Shown: positions 45,886 through 55,216, counted from the stretch's first letter. The stretch: DNA of 64,000 nucleotides from Bradyrhizobium symbiodeficiens (GCF_002266465.3 NZ_CP029427.2:4032501-4096500), one strand, 5' to 3'. The notes: generated by a model not told the origin, from the sequence alone. Made by a program: numbers and translations.

Positions 45886-45953
45886 TCCACCCCGTCGCGG
45901 TCCGGCTTCGGCATGAAGCGGTCAAGCCGCATCATGCCTTGTCTCACGGATTG

Positions 45954-46006
45954 AGCACGATCTTTTTGAGGACCGGCCCCAACCGGGGGCCGGCTCATGC
46001 CGTGCT
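45954..46006 (-). terminator. Nested hairpin after bamA
   Basis: CCGGCCCC, five bases, GGGGCCGG (45973-45993) is enclosed by AGCACG (45954-45959) and its complement (46001-46006). It begins eight bases after the bamA stop. There is no minus-strand T-run, so it may act as a partial terminator or stabiliser between bamA and lpxD. Confidence 0.5.
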
Positions 46007-46013
46007 GATCGAA

Positions 46014-48560
46014 TTAGAACGTGGTGCCGCCGCCGAACCGGAATTCCTGCGTACGGTCGTACTTGCCCTTGCTGAGCGGCACGGCGTAGTCGAAGCGCAG
46101 CGGACCGAACGGAGACTGCCAGATCAGGCCGACACCGACCGACGAGCGGATGACCTTGCTGTCGTCATAGACCAGGCCGGTACAGGTTCCGGTGCTCGAT
46201 GGATTGATCGTCGAGGGGATACAGCCGGGCGCATTGACTTCGTTGGTCGTGGTCCAGCTCGTCGGCCCTTTATAATCGTACAGGCCACCGGCGTCGGCAT
46301 AGACAGCACCCTTCAGACCCACTTCCTTCGGCAGGAACCAGAACGGCATCTGCAATTCGAGCGAAGCGCCCCAGTACTTGGTGCCGCCGAGCGCGTCCTG
46401 CGTGCCAAAGGGATTCAGGTCGCGCGGGCCGATGCCGTTCGGGGCAAAGCCGCGGACGAGGTTCGGGCCCATCTGGAAGTGGTCGAGCATGCGCAGGTCG
46501 CTGCCGATCTTGTTCAGCATGCCGCTCTGCAGGCGGACCAGGCCGACGATGTCCGACACCAGCGGAGCGTAATACTTCGCATCGATCACCGACTTCAGAT
46601 AGGACACGTCGCCGCCGACGCCGGCGAAATCCTGACGGAAATCGACGAGCAGACCGTCGGTGGGGTTCTTGTTGTTGTCGAGCGTGTTGTAGGTGAGCGT
46701 GTAGCCGAGCGCCGAGGTCAGGGTCTTGCCGTTGGCAAGCTCCTTGCGCACGGGCAGCGAGGCTTCGCCGTCCACGTAGCAGCCAAGGCCGTTGGTCGCG
46801 CCGAAGTTGAAACCGCTAGACGCGATATCGGCGGCGCCTTGCGGTGTGTTGGCGTACGCCGGAGACGGATTGAACGACGGACCAAGGTTGTTGTTACAGT
46901 TCGCCAGGTAGCTCGGCAGCGTGATTTCCTGCTGATAGATCGAGTAGCGCAGCTGCAGCGACAGATCTTCACGCAAGGAGAAACCGAGGCGCGGCGAGAA
47001 GCCGAGCGTCTTGGTGCCGTAGGAGATGTAGCTGTTGGACAGCTGCTGGCGCTGATAGAGGTCGAGGCCGAGCGCGACGCGGTAGTCGAGCAGATACGGC
47101 TCGACAAACGACAGCGAGTAGCCGCGTGCATACTGTCCGTAGGTCACCGCTGCCTTGGCGAACAGGCCACGGCCGAGCAGGTTGCGCTCGGAGACCGAAA
47201 CTTCGGCCAGCGCGCCGTCGGTGGTGGAGTAACCGCCCGAGATCGAGAAGTCGCCGGTCGATTTCTCTTCCATGTCGACGTTCAGGACCACGCGATCGCT
47301 CGACGAGCCGGGCTCGGTCGTGATCTTCACGCTCTTGAAGTAGTCGAGGTTCTTCAGGCGCCGCTCGGCACGGTCGACCAGGGCGCGGTTGTAGGCATCG
47401 CCCTCGGAGATGTCGAACTCGCGGCGGATCACGTAGTCGCGCGTGCGCGTGTTGCCGCGCAGGTTGATCCGCTCGATATAGGTGCGCGGGCCTTCGTCGA
47501 TGTTGAACACGACCGAGACGGTGTGCGCCTCGAAATTGCGGTCGCCGCCGGGCCGGACCACGGCAAAGGCATAGCCGCGGCGCGAGGCCTCGATCTGCAT
47601 TTCCTCGACCGACTTCTCGACCGATTCGACGTTGTAAAGCGAGCCGGCCTGGACGCGCGAATAGCCGCGCAGCGAGGTGGGATCGAAGTTCGGAATGCTG
47701 GAGCGGAAATCGACGGCGCCGACGCGGTACTGAGCGCCTTCCTCGATCTTGAAGGTGACGTTGAAGCCCTTCTTCTCCGGATCGTATTCGGTAAGCGCAG
47801 CCACCACCTGAACGTCGGCGTAACCGTTCTTGAGATAGAAGCGGCGGATCAGGTCGCGGTCGGCTTCGACGCGATCGGGATCATAGATGTCGCCGCTGCC
47901 GAGAAAGCTCAGCAGGTTCGATTCGCGCGTCTTGATGACGTCCCTGAGACGGTAGGACGAGAACGCGACGTTGCCGACGAACTCGATCGACTTGACACCG
48001 GTCTTGGCGCCCTCCTCGACCGTGAAGATGAGATCGACGCGGTTGTTCGGCTGCTCGATGATCTCGGGCGTGACGCGCACGTCGTAGCGGCCGGACCGGC
48101 GATAGATTTCGGCGATTCGCAGCGTGTCGGACTGCACCATGGCGCGGGAGAAAGTGCCGCGCGCCTTGGACTGGACTTCAGTGGTGAGCTGCTCGTCCTT
48201 GATCTTCTTGTTGCCCTCGAAGGCAACCCGGCCGATCACCGGATTTTCCACCACCGAGACGACGATCTGGCCGCCGGCGCCACGGTTGATTCTCACGTCC
48301 TGGAACAGGCCGGTCTCGATCAAGGCCTTGAGGCCGTCGTCGATGGCGCCTTGATCCAGGCGGCCGCCCGGACCGGGCTTGAAATAGGAGCGGATCGTCT
48401 CGACCTCGACCCGGCGATTTCCCTCGACGGAAATCGACTGCACGGTCTGAGCGAGCGCAGACGAAGGCACAAAAACAGCCCCGACCGGGGCAACCACCGG
48501 CGCGCCGAACATGATCAGGGTTGCGAGCAAGCCCCCCCGGAGTCGCAGTCCAAACTTCAT
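46014..48560 (-). CDS. bamA: Outer-membrane protein assembly factor BamA
   Basis: BamA inserts beta-barrel proteins into the outer membrane. The 848-residue precursor has a signal peptide (about 1-35, ending SSALAQ), five POTRA domains (about 37-430, starting VQSISVEGNRRVEVETIRSY) and the 16-strand barrel. The barrel carries the loop-6 VRGF motif (LVRGFAPNGIGPRDLNPFG) and ends in phenylalanine (FGGGTTF), the usual barrel signal. The ATG at 48560 (MKFGLRLRGG) is chosen because it places the signal peptide at the very start; an upstream in-frame ATG at 48695 would bury it behind 45 residues. It follows rseP, as in most proteobacteria. Confidence 0.97.
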   Translation of the reverse strand: MKFGLRLRGGLLATLIMFGAPVVAPVGAVFVPSSALAQTVQSISVEGNRRVEVETIRSYFKPGPGGRLDQGAIDDGLKALIETGLFQDVRINRGAGGQIVVSVVENPVIGRVAFEGNKKIKDEQLTTEVQSKARGTFSRAMVQSDTLRIAEIYRRSGRYDVRVTPEIIEQPNNRVDLIFTVEEGAKTGVKSIEFVGNVAFSSYRLRDVIKTRESNLLSFLGSGDIYDPDRVEADRDLIRRFYLKNGYADVQVVAALTEYDPEKKGFNVTFKIEEGAQYRVGAVDFRSSIPNFDPTSLRGYSRVQAGSLYNVESVEKSVEEMQIEASRRGYAFAVVRPGGDRNFEAHTVSVVFNIDEGPRTYIERINLRGNTRTRDYVIRREFDISEGDAYNRALVDRAERRLKNLDYFKSVKITTEPGSSSDRVVLNVDMEEKSTGDFSISGGYSTTDGALAEVSVSERNLLGRGLFAKAAVTYGQYARGYSLSFVEPYLLDYRVALGLDLYQRQQLSNSYISYGTKTLGFSPRLGFSLREDLSLQLRYSIYQQEITLPSYLANCNNNLGPSFNPSPAYANTPQGAADIASSGFNFGATNGLGCYVDGEASLPVRKELANGKTLTSALGYTLTYNTLDNNKNPTDGLLVDFRQDFAGVGGDVSYLKSVIDAKYYAPLVSDIVGLVRLQSGMLNKIGSDLRMLDHFQMGPNLVRGFAPNGIGPRDLNPFGTQDALGGTKYWGASLELQMPFWFLPKEVGLKGAVYADAGGLYDYKGPTSWTTTNEVNAPGCIPSTINPSSTGTCTGLVYDDSKVIRSSVGVGLIWQSPFGPLRFDYAVPLSKGKYDRTQEFRFGGGTTF

Positions 48561-48737
48561 CGCGCAACGCGCCCTTATCATTCCGAGCCAGACCCAACCC
48601 CAACGCCGGTCCGGAGATTCCCCAAGTTCAGGGCCGCTTGTAGCCAATTTCACCGACGCCGCAAACGGCCGAAAGCGTCGTAATTTCAATTTCATTCCAA
48701 GACGTTGCTCAACAGCAACGCCACAAAAAAGCCTCCA

Positions 48738-49889
48738 TCAGGATGCGGCCATCCGCAGGATGTCGTTGTAGGTCGCGAACACCATCAGCATCAGCACCAA
48801 ACCGAGCCCGATTCGGAAGCCCATCTCCTGAGTCCGCTCCGACAGGGGCCGGCCGCGGACGACCTCCGCCGCATAGAACATCAGATGGCCGCCATCGAGC
48901 AGCGGGATCGGGAACAGGTTCAGCAGGCCGATCGACACCGACAGAACTGCGCACAAATTGATCACGAACTGGAACCCGGCGCTGGCCGCCTGCCCCGACA
49001 TCTTCGCGATGCCCAGGACGCCGCTGACCTCGTTGGGATTGCCGTTTCCGGCGAACAGCGAGCCCAGGAACTTGAAGGTGCTGGTGATGATGAACCAGAC
49101 CTGCTCGACCCCGATCTTCAGCGCCTCGCCAACGCCCACCGGGGTGCTCGACGCCTCACCGGCCTGTGCCTTGTGCTCGATGCCGAGCACGCCGAGACGG
49201 TGGCTGTTGCCGAACGGATCCTTACGCTCGAGCAGCGCCGGGGTTGCGGTCAGCGAGACGATGGTGCCGTCCCGCTTGACCTGAAAGGCAAGCGCTGAAC
49301 CCGCATTCATCGCAACGATTCGCTGCATGTCGGCAAAGCTCTCGATCGGCTTGCCATCGATCTGGACGACGACGTCCCCGATCTTGAAGCCGGCCGCAGC
49401 CGCAGCACCATCGGCGACGACGCCGTCGACGCGCGCGATCGTGCTCGGCTTGCCGTAATACAGAGCCATTCCCGCGAAAATCAGCGCGCCCAGGATGAAA
49501 TTGGCAATCGGTCCGGCCGCGACGATGGCGGCGCGCGGGCCGACCTTCTTGTGGTGGAAGCTGCCGGCGCGCTCCTCGGCCGTCATGGCCGCGAGCGTCT
49601 GGGACGAAGGGGTCGAGGCCTCGCTCTCGTCGCCGAAGAACTTGACGTAGCCGCCAAGCGGGATGGCCGAGATCTTCCAGCGGGTGCCGTGGCGGTCATT
49701 GAAACCGACCAGCTCGGGTCCGAAACCGAGCGAGAAGGTCAACACGCGCACGCCCGCCCAGCGCGCGACCAGGAAATGGCCGAGCTCATGGAAGAACACG
49801 ACGATCGTCAGGACGAACAGGAAGGGAACCGCGTAGCCGAGGAGCCCATGGCTCAACGTATTGAAACTATGGACAAAAAAGTCGATCAT
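48738..49889 (-). CDS. rseP: Site-2 protease RseP
   Basis: RseP cleaves the anti-sigma factor and other small membrane proteins inside the inner membrane, part of the envelope-stress response. The 383-residue metalloprotease has its zinc motif in VVFFHELGHFLVARWAGVRV (HExxH), one PDZ domain (about 120-210, with GFKIGDVVVQIDGKPIESFA), and the third metal ligand region LLNLFPIPLLDGGHLMFY. Four membrane helices are visible. It has one PDZ rather than the two of Escherichia coli, common in alphaproteobacteria. It lies between dxr and bamA. Confidence 0.97.
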   Translation of the reverse strand: MIDFFVHSFNTLSHGLLGYAVPFLFVLTIVVFFHELGHFLVARWAGVRVLTFSLGFGPELVGFNDRHGTRWKISAIPLGGYVKFFGDESEASTPSSQTLAAMTAEERAGSFHHKKVGPRAAIVAAGPIANFILGALIFAGMALYYGKPSTIARVDGVVADGAAAAAGFKIGDVVVQIDGKPIESFADMQRIVAMNAGSALAFQVKRDGTIVSLTATPALLERKDPFGNSHRLGVLGIEHKAQAGEASSTPVGVGEALKIGVEQVWFIITSTFKFLGSLFAGNGNPNEVSGVLGIAKMSGQAASAGFQFVINLCAVLSVSIGLLNLFPIPLLDGGHLMFYAAEVVRGRPLSERTQEMGFRIGLGLVLMLMVFATYNDILRMAAS

Positions 49890-49933
49890 CGAATTCCCTC
49901 ATCCAGCGCCGCAAGGCCCTGGCCCCGAACCAT

Positions 49934-51157
49934 CTAGGATGCCTTTAAGGCAATTTGAGGCAATAGGGCGGCAGCTCTATTTCGAGCAACATGGTCAACA
50001 GAGATTGCATCATCGGCGGATGTCAGAGGCGCCTGGTTACCGCTGCGGATCCAGTCGTCCAGTGTCGCCTCCACCAGCCGGGCGATCGCACCGAACCGGA
50101 TCTTGCCGGCGATGAAGGCCGCGACCGCGACCTCGTTGGCAGCGTTGTAGACGGTGGTCGCCCCCTTCCCGGTCCGGAGCGAATCGAACGCCAGCCGGAG
50201 TCCGGGGAAGCGCTCGAAGTCAGGCGCTTCGAAGGTCAGCTGGCCGATCTTGGCGAGGTCCAGCTTGGCCGCCGGCCCCTTGATGCGATCGGGCCAGCCG
50301 AGGCAGTGCGCGATCGGGGTGCGCATATCGGGCGCGCCGAGCTGGGCCACCACCGAGCAATCGGAAAACTCGACCATGCCATGGATGATCGACTGCGGAT
50401 GAACGAGAACATCGATCTCGTCGGGCGCCAGCGCGAACAGATAGGAGGCCTCGATCACCTCGAGCCCCTTGTTCATCATCGACGCCGAATCGATCGTGAT
50501 CTTCTGGCCCATGCTCCAGTTCGGATGCTTGAGGGCCTGCGCGAGCGTCGCCTGCTCGATGTCGGCCGGCTTCCAGGTCCGGAACGGGCCGCCTGAGGCC
50601 GTGATGATGACACGGACGAGTTCGTCGCGATTGCCCGACGCCAGCGCCTGGAACAGCGCATTGTGCTCGGAATCCGCCGGCAGGATGCAGGCCCCCGCCT
50701 TGGCGGCACGCTGCATGAAGAAATCACCGGCGCAGACGAGACATTCCTTGTTGGCGAGCGCGACATGCGCGCCCCGGTCGACGGCGGCCAGCGCGGGCTT
50801 CAGTCCGGCGGCGCCGCTGACGGCGGCCATCACCCAATCAGCCGGACGCGCGCCGGCTTCGATCACCGCGCTTTCGCCCGCGCCGCATTCGGTGCTGGTC
50901 CCGGCCAATGCAGCCTTGAGCTCGGCGAACTTGGAGGTGTCGGCAATGGCGACGAAACGCGCGGAAAACTCCTTCGCGAGCTTTGCCAGCGCTTCGACAT
51001 TGCTGTTCGCCGTCAACGCCTCGACGCGGTAGCGCTCGGGCGAGGCGCGCAGCAGATCCATCGTGCTGTCGCCGATCGAGCCGGTGGCGCCGAGAACCGT
51101 GACGCTGCGGACGTCGGACGCCGCAAGCCTGTTGTTACGCAATGGGACCGCGCTCAT
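49934..51157 (-). CDS. dxr: 1-deoxy-D-xylulose 5-phosphate reductoisomerase
   Basis: Dxr makes 2-C-methylerythritol 4-phosphate, the committed step of the non-mevalonate isoprenoid pathway that feeds UppS. The 407-residue protein shows the NADPH site SVTVLGATGSIGDSTMDLL, NKECLVCAGDFFM, LPADSEHNALFQAL with the metal-binding acidic residues, ASGGPFRTW, and HPNWSMGQKITIDSASMMNK. The ATG at 51157 gives MSAVPLRNNRLAASDVRS as the N-terminus and lies four bases after the cdsA stop, so the genes are in one operon. An upstream start at 51202 overlapping cdsA is rejected. Confidence 0.98.
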   Translation of the reverse strand: MSAVPLRNNRLAASDVRSVTVLGATGSIGDSTMDLLRASPERYRVEALTANSNVEALAKLAKEFSARFVAIADTSKFAELKAALAGTSTECGAGESAVIEAGARPADWVMAAVSGAAGLKPALAAVDRGAHVALANKECLVCAGDFFMQRAAKAGACILPADSEHNALFQALASGNRDELVRVIITASGGPFRTWKPADIEQATLAQALKHPNWSMGQKITIDSASMMNKGLEVIEASYLFALAPDEIDVLVHPQSIIHGMVEFSDCSVVAQLGAPDMRTPIAHCLGWPDRIKGPAAKLDLAKIGQLTFEAPDFERFPGLRLAFDSLRTGKGATTVYNAANEVAVAAFIAGKIRFGAIARLVEATLDDWIRSGNQAPLTSADDAISVDHVARNRAAALLPQIALKAS

Positions 51158-51161
51158 ATCC

Positions 51162-52004
51162 TCACCAAACCATAAGACCGCTTCCGGCGCTATGCACACC
51201 ATGGCGGAGAAAGCCGATAATCCATGCCATCAGGATGGCGGCGACAAAACCGTCCAAGCGATCCATAAGCCCGCCATGGCCGGGAATTAAGTGACTGGAA
51301 TCCTTGACATCAAAGCGCCGCTTCACCGCGGATTCGAACAGATCGCCCAGTGCCGAGACCACCGAAAGGATGGCGCTGACGAGCAGCAATGGTGCCATCT
51401 TTCCGAACCCGCAAGCCGCAAAGCCCACTGCAACCAGGAGGCTTGCGACGAAGCCGCCCAGCGCCCCGGACCAGGTCTTTTTGGGGCTCACGCGCGGCCA
51501 GAGTTTCGGCCCGCCGATGCTGCGACCGGCAAAATAACCGCCGATATCGGTCGCCCACACCACCAGCAGCACGAACATCAGCGCGGTGAAGCCGTTGACG
51601 AGATCCTTCCGCACCAGGATCGAGGCCAGCAGCGCCGCCGTTGCATAGGCAAAGCCCGTCGCCGCCCAAACGAACTTGCCGCGCGCGATCAGCGTCACGA
51701 TCGCGCCGCCGACGAGGCCAATGATGACGGACGTCTTCAGCCCGCCAAAAGCGACGGCGGCCCCCATCATCGCGATGACGATCGTCCCTGCCCCGGTCAG
51801 CGCCGCCGAGCCCGCGCCGACCACCGTCAGCCATTCCGCGAACAGCCCGATCGAGACCAGCGTGACGAGCAGCACCCACAGCCAGCCGCCGACATAAGCG
51901 ATCGCGATGGTCAGCGGCGCCAGCACCAGCGCTGCGAGGACCCGCATCACCAGATTGCTTGGGGCAGGCTTGGCGCCCGCCGGTGCGGAATCTTGTTCGC
52001 TCAC
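51162..52004 (-). CDS. cdsA: Phosphatidate cytidylyltransferase
   Basis: CdsA makes CDP-diacylglycerol, the precursor of all major phospholipids, in the inner membrane. The 280-residue protein has about eight helices and the CDS signature in VISALGDLFESAVKRRFDVK followed by DSSHLIPGHGGLMDRLDG. GPKLWPRVSPKKTWSGALGG is the conserved loop before it. The start is GTG, overlapping the uppS stop codon by four bases, so the genes are coupled. The order uppS-cdsA-dxr-rseP-bamA is the standard proteobacterial one. Confidence 0.96.
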   Translation of the reverse strand: MSEQDSAPAGAKPAPSNLVMRVLAALVLAPLTIAIAYVGGWLWVLLVTLVSIGLFAEWLTVVGAGSAALTGAGTIVIAMMGAAVAFGGLKTSVIIGLVGGAIVTLIARGKFVWAATGFAYATAALLASILVRKDLVNGFTALMFVLLVVWATDIGGYFAGRSIGGPKLWPRVSPKKTWSGALGGFVASLLVAVGFAACGFGKMAPLLLVSAILSVVSALGDLFESAVKRRFDVKDSSHLIPGHGGLMDRLDGFVAAILMAWIIGFLRHGVHSAGSGLMVW

Positions 52005-52759
52005 GAGGCGGTTTTCGCGACCAGGCCGCCGAAACGGCGTTCGCGCCTGGCGAATTCGGCGATCGCGCCTTCCAGCGCCGCCTTGTCGAAATCGGGCCAG
52101 TGGATCGGCACGAAGACGAGTTCGCTATAGGCGGCCTGCCACATCAGGAAATTGGACAGGCGCTGCTCGCCGCTGGTGCGGATGATGAGATCGGGATCGG
52201 GAATATCGGGCGCATCGAGATGCGCGCCGAGCGTCTCGGCGTCGATCGTGCCTGGATCGCGCTGACCTTCCGCGACTTCGCGCGCCAGCTTCTGCGCCGC
52301 CTTCGCGATCTCCTGCCGCGAGCCGTAGTTGAAGGCGACGACGAGTGTCAGGCGCGTGTTTTCGCGCGTCAGCTCCTCGGCCTCGTTGAGCAGTGCGCAG
52401 ATGTCGCCCTCGAGCCCGTCGCGCTCGCCGATGATGCGGACCTTGACGCCGTCGCGATGCAGGCTTGCCAGATCGTTGCGGATGAAGCGGCGGAGCAGAC
52501 CGAAGAGATCGCCGATCTCGCTTGCCGGACGCGACCAGTTCTCCGACGAGAAGGAGAAGATGGTGAGGTAGCGGATGCCAAGCTCGTGCGAGGCGCGCAC
52601 GACGCGGCGCAGAGCTTCGACGCCGCGGCGATGCCCCTCCGCACGCGGCAGGCCGCGCGCGGCCGCCCAGCGCCCGTTGCCATCCATGATGATGGCGACA
52701 TGCGCGGGCACCTCGGACCGGTCGGGTCCTTCCGTTGCGGGCGCGGCGGCGTTGGACAT
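52001..52759 (-). CDS. uppS: Isoprenyl (undecaprenyl) diphosphate synthase
   Basis: UppS makes the long-chain cis-isoprenoid carrier used for peptidoglycan and O-antigen assembly. The 252-residue enzyme has the conserved regions HVAIIMDGNGRWAAARGLPR (catalytic Asp in DGNGRW), GHRRGVEALRRVV, YLTIFSFSSENWSRP and the C-terminal DLIIRTSGEQRLSNFLMWQ with QAAYSELVF. The ATG at 52759 begins MSNAAAPATEGPDRSEVPA, the usual length; a longer start at 52810 lies inside the palindromic repeat and is rejected. That repeat separates it from frr. Confidence 0.98.
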   Translation of the reverse strand: MSNAAAPATEGPDRSEVPAHVAIIMDGNGRWAAARGLPRAEGHRRGVEALRRVVRASHELGIRYLTIFSFSSENWSRPASEIGDLFGLLRRFIRNDLASLHRDGVKVRIIGERDGLEGDICALLNEAEELTRENTRLTLVVAFNYGSRQEIAKAAQKLAREVAEGQRDPGTIDAETLGAHLDAPDIPDPDLIIRTSGEQRLSNFLMWQAAYSELVFVPIHWPDFDKAALEGAIAEFARRERRFGGLVAKTAS

Positions 52760-52772
52760 TTGCGAGGGCCTC

Positions 52773-52867
52773 AAAGCATGATCCGGACCCGAAGGGCCGC
52801 GTAAGCGCAAGGTGCGAAGCGGTTTTCCGAAAAGATCATGCGAAAACGATAACCTAAAGCGCGATGA
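52773..52867 (-). repeat. Bradyrhizobium-type palindromic intergenic repeat
   Basis: GCATGATC (52776-52783) and its complement GATCATGC (52834-52841) frame a core containing GCGGTTTTCCGAAAAGATC, followed by CCTAAAGCGCGATGA. This matches, from general knowledge, a repeat present in many copies in Bradyrhizobium and Rhodopseudomonas intergenic regions. A 19-base insertion relative to the form I know lies in the left part. It sits between frr and uppS and abuts an 18-base perfect palindrome (52861-52878). Confidence 0.75.
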
Positions 52868-52881
52868 TCGATCATCGCAAT

Positions 52882-53445
52882 TTAGACGGTGAGGATTTCC
52901 TTTTCCTTGGCGGCCAGCAACTGGTCGATTTCCGTGATCGTACCATCGGTCGCCTTCTGCACCTCGTCGGCGTGGCGCTTCTGGTCGTCCTCGGACATCT
53001 CGTGGTTCTTCTCGAGCTTCTTGAGGACGTCGAGGCCGTCGCGGCGGACGTGGCGCGCGGCGACCTTGGCGGCTTCCGCATATTTATGCGCGACCTTCAC
53101 CAGTTCCTTGCGCCGTTCCTCGTTCAGCTCGGGGATGCGCAACCGCAGCACCTGGCCTTCGGTCGCGGGCGACAGGCCGAGGTTGGAATCGACGATCGCC
53201 TTCTCCACCGCCTTGACCATCGATTTGTCCCAGACCTGCACCGAGATCAGGCGAGGCTCCGGCACGCTGACGGTGGCGAGCTGATTGAGCGGCATGTGGC
53301 CGCCATAAGCGTCGACCTGCACCGGATCGAGCATCGATGCGGAGGCGCGCCCCGTGCGCAAGCCGCCAAGCTCGTGCTTCAGCGACTGGATGGCGCCCTG
53401 CATGCGGCGCTTCACTTCGTTGAGGTCGAAAGTACCCGTGGGCAT
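52882..53445 (-). CDS. frr: Ribosome recycling factor
   Basis: Frr splits terminated ribosomes from mRNA together with EF-G. The 187-residue protein has the two RRF domains: the three-helix bundle (MQGAIQSLKHELGGLRTGRA and RIPELNEERRKELVKVAHKY) and the beta domain between (PVQVDAYGGHMPLNQLATVS). The ATG at 53445 (MPTGTFDLNEVKRRM) has AGGAG seven bases upstream; a GTG one codon earlier is possible. It follows pyrH and ends just before the palindromic repeat. Confidence 0.98.
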   Translation of the reverse strand: MPTGTFDLNEVKRRMQGAIQSLKHELGGLRTGRASASMLDPVQVDAYGGHMPLNQLATVSVPEPRLISVQVWDKSMVKAVEKAIVDSNLGLSPATEGQVLRLRIPELNEERRKELVKVAHKYAEAAKVAARHVRRDGLDVLKKLEKNHEMSEDDQKRHADEVQKATDGTITEIDQLLAAKEKEILTV

Positions 53446-53515
53446 CACGTTTCTCCTTCAAGATCCCGGCAACCGCTCCCGCGACCTTCCCTAAAGGCGC
53501 GCGACAGATGAGCGG

Positions 53516-54232
53516 TCAGCCGGCGACAATGGTTCCGTGGCCGACGCCACGCAGAATCGCGCCGATCGAGCCCGGCTCCGCGATCGAGAATACGATGATA
53601 GGCAGCGACGTCTCGCGGGCAAGCGCGAAGGCGGTCGCATCCATCACCTTGTAGCCGCCCTCGATCGCCTGTGAATGGGTCAGCCGGTCGAATCGCGTCG
53701 CGGCCGGATCCTTCTTCGGGTCGGCCGAGTAGACGCCGTCGACATTGGTGGCCTTCAGCACCGCCTGGGCGCCGATCTCGGCGGCACGCAGCACTGCGGT
53801 CGTATCGGTGGTGAAGAACGGATTACCGGTTCCACCGCCAAGCAGCACGATGCGTCCCTCGGCGAGGTATTTGTGCGCCGCAGTGCGGGTGAACAGCTCG
53901 GAAATCTCGGGCATGACGAACGCCGACAGCGTACGCGCCGGCGTGCCCTTGCGCTCGATCGCCGATTCCAGCGCGAGGCAGTTCATCATGGTGGCGAGCA
54001 TGCCCATGGTGTCGCCGGTCGGCCGTGACACACCGCGGGCGGAGACCTCGACGCCGCGCACGATGTTGCCGCCGCCGATCACGACCGCGACCTCGGTGCC
54101 GAGCTTGCGGGCCGCAATCAGATCGTCCGCAACCCGGTCGACGGTCGGCTGATCGATGCCAAAGCCTTGCTGTCCCGCGAGATATTCGCCGGACAGCTTG
54201 ATCACGACGCGACGATAGACCGGATCAGACAT
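53516..54232 (-). CDS. pyrH: Uridylate kinase
   Basis: PyrH phosphorylates UMP to UDP, feeding the pyrimidine pool used by PyrG and lipid A synthesis. The 238-residue hexameric enzyme of the amino-acid kinase fold shows YRRVVIKLSGEYLAGQQGFG, VAVVIGGGNIVRG, PTGDTMGMLATMMNCLALES, the LLGGGTGNPFFTTDTTAVLR segment and ATNVDGVYSADPKKDP. The ATG at 54232 (MSDPVYRR) is preferred to a GTG two codons earlier because of GAGGAA upstream. Its gene order tsf-pyrH-frr is the standard bacterial one. Confidence 0.98.
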   Translation of the reverse strand: MSDPVYRRVVIKLSGEYLAGQQGFGIDQPTVDRVADDLIAARKLGTEVAVVIGGGNIVRGVEVSARGVSRPTGDTMGMLATMMNCLALESAIERKGTPARTLSAFVMPEISELFTRTAAHKYLAEGRIVLLGGGTGNPFFTTDTTAVLRAAEIGAQAVLKATNVDGVYSADPKKDPAATRFDRLTHSQAIEGGYKVMDATAFALARETSLPIIVFSIAEPGSIGAILRGVGHGTIVAG

Positions 54233-54292
54233 GAGCACTTTCCTCGTCCGGGCCCCGCTTCCGGCGGCACGCCGGAAGGAACGTTCCGGCGC

Positions 54293-55216
54293 TTACTTCT
54301 TGCCGCTTGCCGCGGCAACCTCGGCCGCGAAGTCGCTTTCCTGCTTCTCGATTCCCTCACCGAGAGCATAGCGTATAAAGCCCGCGATCTTCAGGGCACC
54401 ACCGACCTTGCCTTCGGCTTCCTTCAACGCCTGCGCCACCGACTTGCCGGTGTCGTGGATGAAGGCCTGCTCGAGCAGGCAGACTTCCTTGTAGTAGGTC
54501 TTGAGGCCGGACTCGACGATCTTCTCGATCACGTTCTCCGGCTTGCCCTGCTGGCGATATTTGTCGGCGAGCACGTCCTTCTCGCGCTTGACGACCGCCG
54601 GATCGAGACCGGACGGATCGAGCGCGAGCGGGTTGGCGGCGGCGATGTGCATCGCGATCTGCCGGCCGAGCGTTGCGAGCTCGTCGGCCTTGCCGGGCGA
54701 TTCCAGCGCCACGATCACGCCCATCTTGCCGGCGCCCTCGACCACCGCGCCGTGGACGTAGTTCGACACCACGCCCTGGCTCACTTCGAGCGAAGCTGCG
54801 CGGCGCAGCGTCATGTTCTCGCCGATGGTGGCGATCGCATCATTGATGGCGGCTTCGACCGTGACGTCACCGACCTTGGCGGCCTTGATCTTCTCGACAT
54901 CGGCGCCGACATCGAATGCGACCTGGGCGATCATCTTGACCAGGCCCTGGAACTGGCCGTTGCGCGCGACGAAGTCGGTCTCGGAGTTGACCTCGACCAC
55001 GACACCCTTGGTGCCCTTGGTGAGGGCGCCGATCAGACCCTCGGCCGCGACGCGGCCCGACTTCTTGGCGGCCTTGGACAGGCCCTTCTTGCGCAGCCAA
55101 TCCTGCGCGGCTTCCATGTTACCGTCGTTTTCGGTCAGCGCGGCCTTGCAGTCCATCATGCCCGCGCCGGTCGACTCGCGCAGGTCCTTGACCATCGCAG
55201 CTGTGATCGTTGCCAT
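54293..55216 (-). CDS. tsf: Translation elongation factor Ts
   Basis: EF-Ts recharges EF-Tu with GTP. The 307-residue protein begins with the UBA-like domain (MATITAAMVKDLRESTGAGM, then MDCKAALTENDGNMEAAQDW), has the conserved core VEVNSETDFVARNGQFQGLV with the TDFVAR motif that opens EF-Tu's nucleotide site, the coiled-coil region (KREKDVLADKYRQQGKPENV) and the C-terminal module (GKSVAQALKEAEGKVGGALK). It follows rpsB by 136 bases, so both are likely transcribed together. Confidence 0.98.
   Translation of the reverse strand: MATITAAMVKDLRESTGAGMMDCKAALTENDGNMEAAQDWLRKKGLSKAAKKSGRVAAEGLIGALTKGTKGVVVEVNSETDFVARNGQFQGLVKMIAQVAFDVGADVEKIKAAKVGDVTVEAAINDAIATIGENMTLRRAASLEVSQGVVSNYVHGAVVEGAGKMGVIVALESPGKADELATLGRQIAMHIAAANPLALDPSGLDPAVVKREKDVLADKYRQQGKPENVIEKIVESGLKTYYKEVCLLEQAFIHDTGKSVAQALKEAEGKVGGALKIAGFIRYALGEGIEKQESDFAAEVAAASGKK

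Noticed and set aside
45939..48683. A 914-codon open frame on the plus strand
   Set aside because: It is the antisense shadow of bamA. Its translation is an Arg/Asp/Val/Gly-rich low-information sequence, as expected opposite GC-rich codons, and no domain is recognisable.
48561..48695. N-terminal extension of BamA by 45 residues
   Set aside because: The extension would place the signal peptide internally. The ATG at 48560 gives a normal exported precursor.
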